Shown: positions 1 to 6,383 of the stretch, one piece after another
How the letters are laid out: the number at the start of each line of letters is the position of its first letter
Position numbering within the stretch: the stretch's first letter is position 1
Assembly (NCBI GenBank): GCA_016199605.1
Contig: JACQGJ010000534.1
Span: 1 to 9,186, forward strand
Length of the DNA stretch: 9,186 nt
Source of the DNA: Armatimonadota bacterium
GTDB taxonomy: Bacteria > Armatimonadota > Abditibacteriia > CG2-30-59-28
Direction: 5' to 3'
Notes under the pieces: model-generated
What the model was told of the DNA's origin: nothing
Database searches by the model: none
The model's input: only the letters and a program-made list of their open reading frames with translations
Translations under genes and position numbers: made by a program

Positions 1-883
1 AGGGCTTACGGGTCGCTTTCGACACAGAGTGTAACAGGTGAAGCAGAATCAGGAAAGCCATCAGTAAGTAGACGAAAGATTGCCACGGTCCCCAGAGGCC
101 GGGAAGCTCCCAGCGACCGGCCCCGTAGCTGAACCAGTCGTCCTCCAAACAGGAGGAGAAGATCACGACGACCGGGTTATAGTAGAACACGAGGTAACGA
201 AGATCGACGGCCCATGACAAGGCAAACGGAGACGCCGCTGATTTCCGAAGAGCCTCGAAAGGGTCTGGCAGTGCCGGAAAGAAGACGCTGTCAAAAAGGG
301 CGACAAGCAAGGGAAAAAGCACGAGCAGGAAAACCTCGACGCCAAAAGCGACGGCCGCTGTGGTCATGCCCCGCCGGATGCGATAGGACAACCACGACGT
401 CATGGCAACCATGAAGAGGGTCCAGGAGACTACTACGCACTGGGTCTTCAGCAGGTAGAAATAGAGCAAGCGATCGGGGATGTAGACGAAAGAGGTTGCG
501 CTGGCCAGGAATACCACCGGCTGAAAGAGAACAACGATAAGGACGACCAGGGCAAGGCGCGACGCGATCTTACCCACGATGATCTGACCCGCGGTGAGCC
601 TGGTCAGGACGAGGGATTCCCAGGTTGCCCTCTCAAACTCCCCTGCAAGGAGACCATGGGTAATCGGGATCGACAGGAGAAACAGAACCAGAATCTCCAA
701 CCCAAGGACCCACGGCAGCCCCCCTTTGGAGAGAGCGGCGAAGTAGGACCAGAGGTAAAGGACCAGGCCGGAGTAGGCCACCGCGCGCACCGTCCAACCA
801 GGGCGACGCCACACCCACCGCGCTCGCCCCAGCAGGTGGTAGCGCAGCACCGGGTTGTCGACCACCCATTCGCGCACTCGCAT
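1..883 (-). CDS. ABC-2-type transporter permease-like membrane protein (3' end cut by window edge)
   Basis: An open frame runs from an ATG at 883 to the left edge without a stop, giving 294 residues and lacking its C-terminus. I see about six hydrophobic spans, near residues 33-51, 58-79, 107-129, 145-165, 174-202 and 270-287. Residues 81-105, with GEFERATWESLVLTRL followed by a GK, resemble the cytosolic segment of ABC-2 permeases (E-x-x-x-GT-x-E-x-L-x-x-T-x-L, then an x-x-GK). In that family the permease pairs with a separate ATPase to export a substrate, and no ATPase gene lies in this window. The start is supported by a strong AGGAGGTGA ribosome-binding site (894-902) 10 nt upstream; it overlaps the rlmN stop codon, and the gap to rlmN is 17 nt, so the two are probably co-transcribed and translationally linked. 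The substrate is unknown. Another polytopic membrane protein family is possible. Confidence 0.8.
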   Translation of the reverse strand, partial: MRVREWVVDNPVLRYHLLGRARWVWRRPGWTVRAVAYSGLVLYLWSYFAALSKGGLPWVLGLEILVLFLLSIPITHGLLAGEFERATWESLVLTRLTAGQIIVGKIASRLALVVLIVVLFQPVVFLASATSFVYIPDRLLYFYLLKTQCVVVSWTLFMVAMTSWLSYRIRRGMTTAAVAFGVEVFLLVLFPLLVALFDSVFFPALPDPFEALRKSAASPFALSWAVDLRYLVFYYNPVVVIFSSCLEDDWFSYGAGRWELPGLWGPWQSFVYLLMAFLILLHLLHSVSKATRKP

Positions 884-893
884 GGTCGTGGTG

Positions 894-902
894 TCACCTC
901 CT
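894..902 (-). promoter_or_regulatory. Ribosome-binding site of the membrane protein gene, overlapping the rlmN stop
   Basis: On the minus strand AGGAGGTGA starts inside the rlmN TAG (901-903) and ends 10 nt before the ATG at 883. It fixes the start of the downstream gene and suggests translational coupling to rlmN. Confidence 0.75.
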
Positions 903-1947
903 ATTCGGGACTCGCCATTCGTCGTCGAAGCTGCCCGCAGGCGGCGTCGATACCCTGACCTTTCTCTTCCCGTTGCGTCACCGTGATTCCTGCCTCCTCA
1001 AGTTCTTTCCGAAAACGTTGAATCCCCTCGGCTCCGGGACGTCTGAAGCCGGAACCGTTGTGAATCGGATTGAAGGGGATCAGGTTCACGAAGCAACGCA
1101 GGTTCCGCAGCAAGGCCGCAAGCTGACGAGCTTGCGCGGGACTGTCATTGACCTCTGACAGCAGGACGTACTCGAAAGTCACGCGTCGCCTGGTCTGTTG
1201 GACGTAGTCTCGACACGCTTCGACCAGCTCTTGCACGGAATACCGATGCTGTGTCGGGATCAGTTGTCGGCGCAACTGGTCGTCGGGAGCGTGAAGTGAG
1301 AGGGCGAGGGTGATCTGGAGTCGCTCCCCGGCAAGCTGCCGGATCTTGGGAACGATGCCGACTGTGGATACGGTGAGGCTCCGCATTCCCAGCCCGACCT
1401 CCTCGTTCAGCAGATGTATCGCCGTGAGGACAGCCTCATAGTTGAGGAGCGGCTCGCCCATCCCCATAAACACCACGTTGCTCACCTTGCCAAGAGACCC
1501 GCAGTAAACGACCTGCTCGACGATCTCACCGGGCGACAGGTTCCGTTGGAGACCGCCGTAGCCCGTTGCGCAGAAGGTGCATCCTACGGCGCATCCCGCC
1601 TGGGAGGAAAGGCAGACGGTAGTCCGGTCTTTGTAGGGAAGAAAAACCGTTTCAACTCGCTCACCGTCGGCCAACTCGAACAAAAGCTTGGTTGTTCCGT
1701 CCTGGGCCCGTTGCCGGACAACCTCCTTGAGGTTTGCCACGGAGGCTTGCTGGGAAAGAGTCTCGCGGAGGCTCTTGGGCAGGTTTGTCATCGCGGCAAA
1801 GTCACGACATCCCTTCCGGTAAACCCACTCCGCGATCTGGCGGCCGCGAAAGGCTGGCTCACCATGATGGACGCAGAGGGCTTCGAGGGCTTTCGTGGAA
1901 AGCCCGAGGAGGGGAGCGGTTAGCGGGAGAAGATGTGTACTCATCAT
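901..1947 (-). CDS. rlmN: RlmN: dual-specificity 23S rRNA/tRNA adenine C2-methyltransferase (radical SAM)
   Basis: This matches RlmN, which methylates C2 of A2503 in 23S rRNA and A37 in some tRNAs, using a radical SAM mechanism and a methyl-cysteine carrier. From the ATG at 1947 the protein has 348 residues. The radical SAM motif is CAVGCTFC, with iron-sulfur ligands C119, C123 and C126. The two family catalytic cysteines are C112 (VCLSSQ) and C337 (GIDAACGQL). NVVFMGMGEPLLN and TLALSLHAPDDQLR are also typical. The frame stays open upstream to a GTG at 2019 (372 residues), with another GTG at 1992. I prefer 1947 (or the adjacent ATG at 1944) because E. coli RlmN homology begins just after it and an inverted repeat (1994-2019) covers the upstream GTG. 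No clear ribosome-binding site precedes 1947, so the exact start is uncertain. It lies 139 nt after rnc. Confidence 0.95.
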   Translation of the reverse strand: MMSTHLLPLTAPLLGLSTKALEALCVHHGEPAFRGRQIAEWVYRKGCRDFAAMTNLPKSLRETLSQQASVANLKEVVRQRAQDGTTKLLFELADGERVETVFLPYKDRTTVCLSSQAGCAVGCTFCATGYGGLQRNLSPGEIVEQVVYCGSLGKVSNVVFMGMGEPLLNYEAVLTAIHLLNEEVGLGMRSLTVSTVGIVPKIRQLAGERLQITLALSLHAPDDQLRRQLIPTQHRYSVQELVEACRDYVQQTRRRVTFEYVLLSEVNDSPAQARQLAALLRNLRCFVNLIPFNPIHNGSGFRRPGAEGIQRFRKELEEAGITVTQREEKGQGIDAACGQLRRRMASPE

Positions 1948-1993
1948 GGGCGAATCGTGAGCTGGTGTCCGACGATCGGGTCCCTTTGCCACG

Positions 1994-2019
1994 GTGTTAC
2001 TCGCCTCGAATAGTAACAC
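1994..2019 (-). repeat. Perfect 8-bp inverted repeat, 10-nt spacer, in the rnc-rlmN gap
   Basis: Reading the minus strand, GTGTTACT, then ATTCGAGGCG, then AGTAACAC; the arms are exact reverse complements. No T-run follows, so it is not a typical intrinsic terminator. It could be an mRNA hairpin in the 5' leader of rlmN or a dyad operator for a DNA-binding regulator. I saw no convincing -35/-10 pair beside it. It coincides with the longest possible rlmN start (GTG at 2019), which argues that rlmN begins further down. Confidence 0.6.
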
Positions 2020-2086
2020 TTGCGAGGGATTCCGGGTAGCGAGGGCTTCGTCAGTGGAACGTCATGGTCGGGGCGGGGTAACTTTC

Positions 2087-2803
2087 CTACTCTTGGGGCT
2101 GGGAATTGAGGGCGTTGAGTGCTTCCGAAGCGGCCGCTTGTTCGGCTTCCTTCTTGCTGCTGCCATAGCCGCGGCCCAGCACTCGCTCTTCGAGACACAC
2201 TTCCACCACAAATCGCTTATCATGATCCGGGCCGATCTCCTGCACGACCTGATACAGGGGAGCCTTGCCTGTCTTTTCCTGAACCTTCTCCTGCAGCAGG
2301 CTCTTGTAGTCCTGCCCGTGACGTTGGTCTTTGATGTCCTCGATGGCCCCTGCGAACTGGCTGATGAGGAAGCCTCGTGTCGCCTCAAAGCCGACATCCA
2401 GGTAAAGGGCGGCCACCACCGCCTCAAAAGTGTCAGACAGGATTGAGGGCCGCTGGCGGCCGCCGGTGGTCTCTTCGCCGCGTCCCAACAGTATGTAGTT
2501 GCCGAGATTGAGTTTTTGCGCGAGCTGACACAAGATCGGCTCGCTGACCGCGGCGGCTTTGATCTTGGTCATCTGCCCTTCTGACAACTCCGGGTGACGA
2601 TCAAAAAGGTAGTTGCTGATAACCAGCCCCAGCACCGAGTCGCCCAAGAACTCGAGACGCTGGTTCGAAGCCAGTCTGGACTCAGAACCTTCGCCGACGT
2701 AGGAAGTGTGGGTGAGCGATTGGTTCAGCAGGTCCTGCTGGCGAAGTTGAGCCCCGAGAAGGTCTTGCAGCTCCTGGAGGTCTTTGAGACGTTTAGGGTT
2801 CAT
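2087..2803 (-). CDS. rnc: Ribonuclease III
   Basis: RNase III cuts double-stranded RNA; its best-known tasks are separating 16S and 23S rRNA precursors and trimming structured mRNAs. The 238-residue protein shows the endonuclease signature NQRLEFLGDSVL (residues 47-58) with E51 and D55, the second acidic pair D124 and E127 in SDTFEAVVAALYLD, and a C-terminal double-stranded RNA-binding domain (about 165-235, ending GSSKKEAEQAAASEAL). Q48 sits where E. coli has E38, a position I recall as Q in some other bacterial RNase III proteins. The ATG at 2803 gives a normal family length. The frame stays open upstream to 2944, but the extra 47 residues would overlap fabF and resemble no RNase III N-terminus. 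The 64-nt gap after fabF is pyrimidine-rich and holds no good ribosome-binding site. rnc is often found beside acpP/fabF in bacteria. Confidence 0.97.
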   Translation of the reverse strand: MNPKRLKDLQELQDLLGAQLRQQDLLNQSLTHTSYVGEGSESRLASNQRLEFLGDSVLGLVISNYLFDRHPELSEGQMTKIKAAAVSEPILCQLAQKLNLGNYILLGRGEETTGGRQRPSILSDTFEAVVAALYLDVGFEATRGFLISQFAGAIEDIKDQRHGQDYKSLLQEKVQEKTGKAPLYQVVQEIGPDHDKRFVVEVCLEERVLGRGYGSSKKEAEQAAASEALNALNSQPQE

Positions 2804-2867
2804 GTAGGCTCGACCATGGGAGAGTGAAGGATGTCTCAGGGAAGGGGTAAAGATGGAGGATAGTTGA

Positions 2868-4121
2868 CTACTCCTCCTCGAATCGACGTATGATGAGACT
2901 GGCATTATGGCCGCCGAACCCGAAGGAGTTGGAGAGCGCAACATTCACGGTGCGGTGTCGGCAGGTGTTGGGAACGTAGTCCAGATCGCACTCGGGGTCG
3001 GAAGTCTGGTAGTTGATGGTCGGAGGAATCACGCCGTCCCGGATCGTCAGAATGCTGGCGACCGCCTCGATGCCTCCTGAGGCTCCCAGCAGATGCCCGG
3101 TCATTGACTTGGTCGAGCTGATGCACAGTTTCCGGGCATGGTCGCCGAAAGTGTTCTTGATGGCGAGAGTTTCCGTTTTGTCATTGATGAGAGTGGAGGT
3201 TCCATGGGCGTTGATATAATCCACCTCGGTAGGATCCATGTGGGCGCGGCGCAAGGCCATGCGCATTGCTCGCAGGGCGCCGTCCCCTTTTGGGTCCATG
3301 GCAGTCATGTGGCACGCGTCTCCGCTCATCCCATAGCCGGCAAGCTCGGCATGGATGGGAGCGCCGCGTTTCCGGGCATGAGAGAGGCTCTCGAGAATCA
3401 CAAGCCCCGCTCCTTCGGCGATGACGAAGCCATCGCGTTCGGCATCGAAGGGACGGCTCGCTCTGGCGGGATCGTCGTTGCGTCGGGAGAGAGCCTTCAT
3501 GGCGCAGAACCCGGCAACTGCGATGGGAGTAACTCCGGCTTCAGCTCCTCCGGCTATCACTACATCGGCGTCGCCGCGCCGGATCATGTCGGAGGCCAGT
3601 CCAATGGAATGGGCCGCGCTCGCACAGGCGGTCACCACCGAAGTGTTGGGTCCTTTTGCTCCGAAGACAATCGAGACGTGGCCGGCTGCCATGTCGCAGA
3701 TCAACATGGGAACAAGGAACGGGCTGACGCGATCCGGTCCCTTCTCAAGTAACTGGGTGTGCTCGTCTTCAAGAGTCCTGATTCCGCCGATCCCGGAGCC
3801 GATGACGACCCCAACCTGATCGCTGTTCGAATCGTCGATGATCAACCGGGCGTCCGCGACGGCCATGCGGGCCGCCGCGACGGCAAACTGAACGAACCGG
3901 TCCATACGCCGGCTCTCCTTCCGGTCCATGTAATCGGTCGGGTCGAAGCCTTTGACTTCCCCCGCAAAGCGAGTCGGGTAGTTCGTCGTGTCAAAGAGCG
4001 TGATGGGGCTGATGCCCGATTGCCCCTGACACAGGGCCGACCAGAACTCTTCGGTGCTATTTCCAACCGGACTGACAACACCCATTCCGGTTATGACGAT
4101 TGGTTCCTCTCCGTTACGCAT
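2868..4121 (-). CDS. fabF: FabF: 3-oxoacyl-[acyl-carrier-protein] synthase II
   Basis: FabF (KAS II) condenses malonyl-ACP with a growing acyl-ACP, adding two carbons per elongation cycle. The 417-residue length is normal. The thiolase-fold catalytic set is complete in numbering from the ATG: nucleophile C166 in VVTACASAAHSIG, H306 in YINAHGTST, K338 and H343 in SSTKSMTGHLLGASGG. The glycine-rich tail NSFGFGGHNASL is typical. The C-H-H triad separates it from FabH (C-H-N). The start is the ATG at 4121, with AGAGGT 7 nt upstream; a TTG directly before it (4124) is possible but less likely. It follows acpP after an unusually long, structured gap of about 216 nt and precedes rnc by 64 nt. Confidence 0.98.
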   Translation of the reverse strand: MRNGEEPIVITGMGVVSPVGNSTEEFWSALCQGQSGISPITLFDTTNYPTRFAGEVKGFDPTDYMDRKESRRMDRFVQFAVAAARMAVADARLIIDDSNSDQVGVVIGSGIGGIRTLEDEHTQLLEKGPDRVSPFLVPMLICDMAAGHVSIVFGAKGPNTSVVTACASAAHSIGLASDMIRRGDADVVIAGGAEAGVTPIAVAGFCAMKALSRRNDDPARASRPFDAERDGFVIAEGAGLVILESLSHARKRGAPIHAELAGYGMSGDACHMTAMDPKGDGALRAMRMALRRAHMDPTEVDYINAHGTSTLINDKTETLAIKNTFGDHARKLCISSTKSMTGHLLGASGGIEAVASILTIRDGVIPPTINYQTSDPECDLDYVPNTCRHRTVNVALSNSFGFGGHNASLIIRRFEEE

Positions 4122-4183
4122 CAATGACCTCTATGACATCCCTTCAATAGGCAATCCCCTTTTTGTCACAGGCGGAGGACCTC

Positions 4184-4231
4184 AATCCCCGCGGATCACC
4201 CTGCCAATGCTGGCCCAGATCCGCAGGGATT
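4184..4231 (-). repeat. Long inverted repeat: 14-bp hairpin in the acpP-fabF gap
   Basis: On the minus (transcript) strand the arms are AATCCCTGCGGATC and GATCCGCGGGGATT, separated by 20 nt that contain a smaller GCCA-GCAT-TGGC hairpin. Thirteen pairs are Watson-Crick and one is U-G in the sense RNA; the opposite strand would have an A-C mismatch there. Beyond a 3x3 internal loop, GAC and GTC could extend the stem. No T-run follows, so it is not a standard intrinsic terminator. It ends about 62 nt before the fabF start. Candidate roles are protection of the acpP mRNA 3' end, a processing site, or attenuation of fabF. Confidence 0.7.
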
Positions 4232-4245
4232 CCAGTCTTGTCTTT

Positions 4246-4274
4246 GGCGCGTTTGCGCCTCGTCGCCTCGCGCC
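4246..4274 (-). repeat. Alternative GC-rich hairpins in the acpP-fabF gap
   Basis: A 5-bp stem GGCGC / GCGCC with a 4-nt loop occupies 4246-4259. A competing 6-bp pairing joins 4246-4251 with 4269-4274 (GGCGCG with CGCGCC). Only one can form at a time, as the 4246-4250 arm is shared. GAGGCG also occurs twice, 8 nt apart, on the transcript strand. Confidence 0.4.
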
Positions 4275-4293
4275 GCTTTGAGCACATAAGTTG

Positions 4294-4313
4294 ATGAAAG
4301 GTTTTCCCTTCAT
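4294..4313 (-). repeat. 8-bp hairpin with AAAA loop after acpP
   Basis: On the minus strand ATGAAGGG, loop AAAA, then CCTTTCAT. Seven pairs are Watson-Crick and one is G-U in the sense RNA (A-C on the other strand). No T-run follows. It is the second hairpin downstream of the acpP stop. Confidence 0.5.
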
Positions 4314-4316
4314 GAT

Positions 4317-4335
4317 CCGGCGAAGATCGCGCCAG
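4317..4335 (-). repeat. Small hairpin immediately after the acpP stop
   Basis: On the minus strand CTGGCG, a 7-nt loop, then CGCCGG, starting 2 nt after the acpP TAG. Five pairs are Watson-Crick and one is U-G in the sense RNA. It is short and could be chance on its own; it gains interest from the three hairpins that follow. Confidence 0.4.
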
Positions 4336-4337
4336 GT

Positions 4338-4574
4338 CTATTTCTCAACTTTGCTCTCGATGTATCGAACCGCGTCGCCGACGGTGGTGATCTTCTCGGC
4401 GTCCTCGTCCGGAATCTCGACGTCGAATTCCTCTTCGAAACGCATCACCAACTCCACTACGTCGAGCGAGTCAGCGCCCAGGTCCTCCACGAAAGTCGAC
4501 TCGGGAGACACCTCAGCCGCATCCACACTCAGCTCTTCAACGACGATATCCCTTACTTTTTCAAAAACCGCCAC
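4338..4574 (-). CDS. acpP: Acyl carrier protein
   Basis: ACP carries acyl chains on a phosphopantetheine arm and is the shared substrate carrier for FabD, FabH, FabG, FabF and PlsX. The 78-residue acidic protein has the hallmark LGADSLDVVELVMRFEEEF, with the attachment serine at S36, and the usual four-helix layout ending DAEKITTVGDAVRYIES. The start codon is GTG at 4574, chosen because a near-perfect AAGGAGGTGA ribosome-binding site (4580-4589) lies 5 nt upstream, which suggests strong translation, as expected for a very abundant protein. It sits 53 nt after fabG and is followed by a gap of over 200 nt full of inverted repeats, so its mRNA may be processed or stabilised separately from fabF. 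Confidence 0.98.
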   Translation of the reverse strand: MAVFEKVRDIVVEELSVDAAEVSPESTFVEDLGADSLDVVELVMRFEEEFDVEIPDEDAEKITTVGDAVRYIESKVEK

Positions 4575-4579
4575 TCACT

Positions 4580-4589
4580 TCACCTCCTT
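4580..4589 (-). promoter_or_regulatory. Strong ribosome-binding site of acpP
   Basis: AAGGAGGTGA on the minus strand, 5 nt before the GTG start. It is the clearest Shine-Dalgarno sequence in the operon and decides the non-ATG start of acpP. Confidence 0.85.
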
Positions 4590-4593
4590 CCCT

Positions 4594-4624
4594 TGTATAA
4601 AATGGTTCGTGGGCAAAACCGCAA
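4594..4624 (-). promoter_or_regulatory. Possible weak internal promoter for acpP
   Basis: In the fabG-acpP gap the minus strand has TATACA (4594-4599) as a -10-like hexamer and TTGCGG (4619-4624) as a -35-like hexamer, with a 19-nt spacer, longer than the usual 17. The match is modest. An own promoter for acpP would make sense given how much ACP cells need, but this is inference. Confidence 0.22.
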
Positions 4625-4627
4625 CCT

Positions 4628-5389
4628 TCACATCGTCATTCCACCATCCACACAAATCACCTGCCCGGTGATGTAGCCCGCCCCCGGAGAGGCAAGAAAC
4701 AGAACTACCCCCGCAACGTCTTCCGGTTGCCCGATGCGCTGTACCGGGATCTGTTTCGTCATCACCTCCTTCAACTCGTCGGAAAGCTCTGCGGTCATGT
4801 CGGTTTCAATGTAACCGGGAGCAATCGCGTTGACCGTGATGTTGCGTGAGGCCAACTCCTTGGCGATCGACTTCGTGAAACCAATGATCCCGGCCTTCGA
4901 AGCTGCGTAGTTGGATTGTCCCGCGTTGCCGACGACTCCGATGATCGAAGTAATGTTGATGATCCGGCCGCCTTTCTGTTTGACCATGGGGCGGGCCACG
5001 GATTTCGTCATATTAAAGGTTCCCGTGAGGTTTATGTCAAGCACTTCTTGCCAATTCTCTTGGGTAAGTCGGAGCAGCAGACTGTCCCGGGTAACGCCGG
5101 CATTATTGACGAGGAGGTCGATCCGACCAAATCTCTCCAGCGAGGCCTCGACCATTCTCTGTGCGTCAGCCGGATCCGCCACGGAACCGGCAACTGCGTA
5201 AGCCTCTTTTCCAAGCGCCTCAATCTCGGCAACCGTGCCAGCGAGAGTCGACTCCGTCCGACCGGTCACGACGACCTTGGCGTCTGCCTGGGCAAGCTGG
5301 AGCGCGATGCACCGGCCTATTCCCCGGCCGCCTCCGGTGATGAGGGCCGTATTCCCTGCGAGCTGGGTTGTGTCAGAGGTCATTGGCAC
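4628..5389 (-). CDS. fabG: FabG: 3-oxoacyl-[acyl-carrier-protein] reductase
   Basis: FabG reduces 3-ketoacyl-ACP to 3-hydroxyacyl-ACP with NADPH. The 253-residue protein is a classical short-chain dehydrogenase: cofactor motif TGGGRGIG (residues 18-25), NNAG (95-98), and the catalytic set N120, S148, Y161 and K165 (the last two in YAASK). Near the C-terminus GQPEDVAGVVLFLAS and ITGQVICVDGG are typical FabG sequence. The GTG at 5389 is preferred over the ATG two codons later because AGGAGGT (5398-5404) lies 8 nt upstream of it and 14 nt from the ATG. That site overlaps the fabD stop codon, and the genes are only 6 nt apart, so translational coupling to fabD is likely. Confidence 0.97.
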   Translation of the reverse strand: MPMTSDTTQLAGNTALITGGGRGIGRCIALQLAQADAKVVVTGRTESTLAGTVAEIEALGKEAYAVAGSVADPADAQRMVEASLERFGRIDLLVNNAGVTRDSLLLRLTQENWQEVLDINLTGTFNMTKSVARPMVKQKGGRIINITSIIGVVGNAGQSNYAASKAGIIGFTKSIAKELASRNITVNAIAPGYIETDMTAELSDELKEVMTKQIPVQRIGQPEDVAGVVLFLASPGAGYITGQVICVDGGMTM

Positions 5390-5395
5390 TGAAGG

Positions 5396-6322
5396 CTACC
5401 TCCTCAACTCCGCGAGTGTCGCTTCGAGCGATTCTGAGTTTTCCACGTTCAAGACCTTGAGGTCTCTTTGGATGCGCCGGGAAAGCCCGGAGAGTACTCT
5501 TCCCGCGCCCAACTCCACAGCGACCTTCGTGCCTGCACCAACCATGTACTTAACGCTCTCCTCCCACAAGACACAGGAGGTCATCTGCCTCGAAAGCGCC
5601 CCCCGAATCTCCTCAGGTGATTTAACAGGTTTGCCGGTCGCGTTCGCAACCACAGGAAACCTGGCCGGAGCGAACACGACTGATTCAAGTACCTTCGCCA
5701 ACTCCTCCCCGGCTTCCCTCAGCAAAGGAGAATGGAAGGCTCCACTTACTGGAAGAGGTAGGGCTTTCGTGGCCCCCATCGATCTCGCGATTTCTACGGC
5801 ATAGTCGACCGCGGCCTTCTCTCCGGATACGACGACTTGACCGGGACAGTTGAAGTTGGCAGGCTGGACGAGGCCTTTCTCCGAGGCGCGATCACACAAC
5901 TCTTCCACCTCCGCGCGGTCCATGCCCAGGACGGCCGCCATTTTCCCCGGAGGAGCAGAGTCCATCAACTCGGACCGCACTTTGACGACCCCCACCGCCG
6001 TTGCGAAATCCAGGGCGCCAGCAGCTACCAACGCTGAATACTCGCCCAGGCTGTGTCCTGCCCCAAGGGCGCAAACGAGACCCTCTGCCTCCACGAGGTC
6101 ATGGCAGGCGACGCTCAGCGTAAGCAACGCGGGCTGGGCCCCCGTCGTTCGGGTTAGAGCTTCCTGCGGACCTTCAAAGCAGAGTCGCGCCAGGTCGAAG
6201 TCAAGGATCTGCGACGCGGCCTTGAACCGGGATCGCACCGACCCGAAGCGCTCGTACAAGGTCCGCCCCATGCCGACGCTCTGGCTGCCTTGTCCCGGGA
6301 AGAGAAATGCGAGATCATTCAT
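5396..6322 (-). CDS. fabD: FabD: malonyl-CoA:ACP transacylase
   Basis: FabD moves the malonyl group from malonyl-CoA to ACP, supplying the two-carbon donor for FabH and FabF. The 308-residue length is normal. Visible motifs are FPGQGSQ (residues 8-14), the nucleophile elbow GHSLGE with S91, R116 in VKVRSELM (substrate carboxylate contact), GQVVVSG (161-167) and the catalytic histidine H197 in GAFHSPL. The start is the ATG at 6322, which begins exactly at the family's usual N-terminus. No good ribosome-binding site is seen just before it; a purine stretch AGAAGGG lies too far upstream (about 20 nt). It follows fabH by 61 nt and leads into fabG with only 6 nt between. Confidence 0.97.
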   Translation of the reverse strand: MNDLAFLFPGQGSQSVGMGRTLYERFGSVRSRFKAASQILDFDLARLCFEGPQEALTRTTGAQPALLTLSVACHDLVEAEGLVCALGAGHSLGEYSALVAAGALDFATAVGVVKVRSELMDSAPPGKMAAVLGMDRAEVEELCDRASEKGLVQPANFNCPGQVVVSGEKAAVDYAVEIARSMGATKALPLPVSGAFHSPLLREAGEELAKVLESVVFAPARFPVVANATGKPVKSPEEIRGALSRQMTSCVLWEESVKYMVGAGTKVAVELGAGRVLSGLSRRIQRDLKVLNVENSESLEATLAELRR

Positions 6323-6359
6323 GCGCTTGTGTTCGATGCCGGCCCTTCTGGTAGTTCAC

Positions 6360-6377
6360 AGTGTCAAGAGGGACACC
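6360..6377 (-). repeat. Small inverted repeat in the fabH-fabD gap
   Basis: On the minus strand GGTGTC, a 6-nt loop, then GACACT: five Watson-Crick pairs and an outer G-U pair. It begins 6 nt after the fabH stop and has no T-run. It is weak alone but fits the pattern of hairpins in the longer gaps. Confidence 0.4.
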
Positions 6378-6383
6378 GCGATG

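Noticed and set aside
604..897. 97-residue open frame on the minus strand near the left end
   Set aside because: It is a different frame of the membrane protein gene. The frame starting at 883 is open to the edge, has membrane spans and a strong ribosome-binding site; this one has neither.
2804..2944. 47-residue N-terminal extension of rnc
   Set aside because: It would overlap the end of fabF in another frame and resembles no RNase III N-terminus; the ATG at 2803 gives the normal length.
3138..3752. 204-residue open frame on the plus strand inside fabF
   Set aside because: Antisense shadow of a complete fabF with all catalytic residues; no recognisable domain.
4184..4231. Intrinsic transcription terminator after acpP
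   Set aside because: The stem is strong, but no T-run follows on the transcript strand; the nearby run of five T is on the opposite strand.
6362..6367. TTGACA on the minus strand, a perfect -35 hexamer, in the fabH-fabD gap
   Set aside because: No -10-like hexamer lies 16-19 nt downstream, and the hexamer is part of the small hairpin there.
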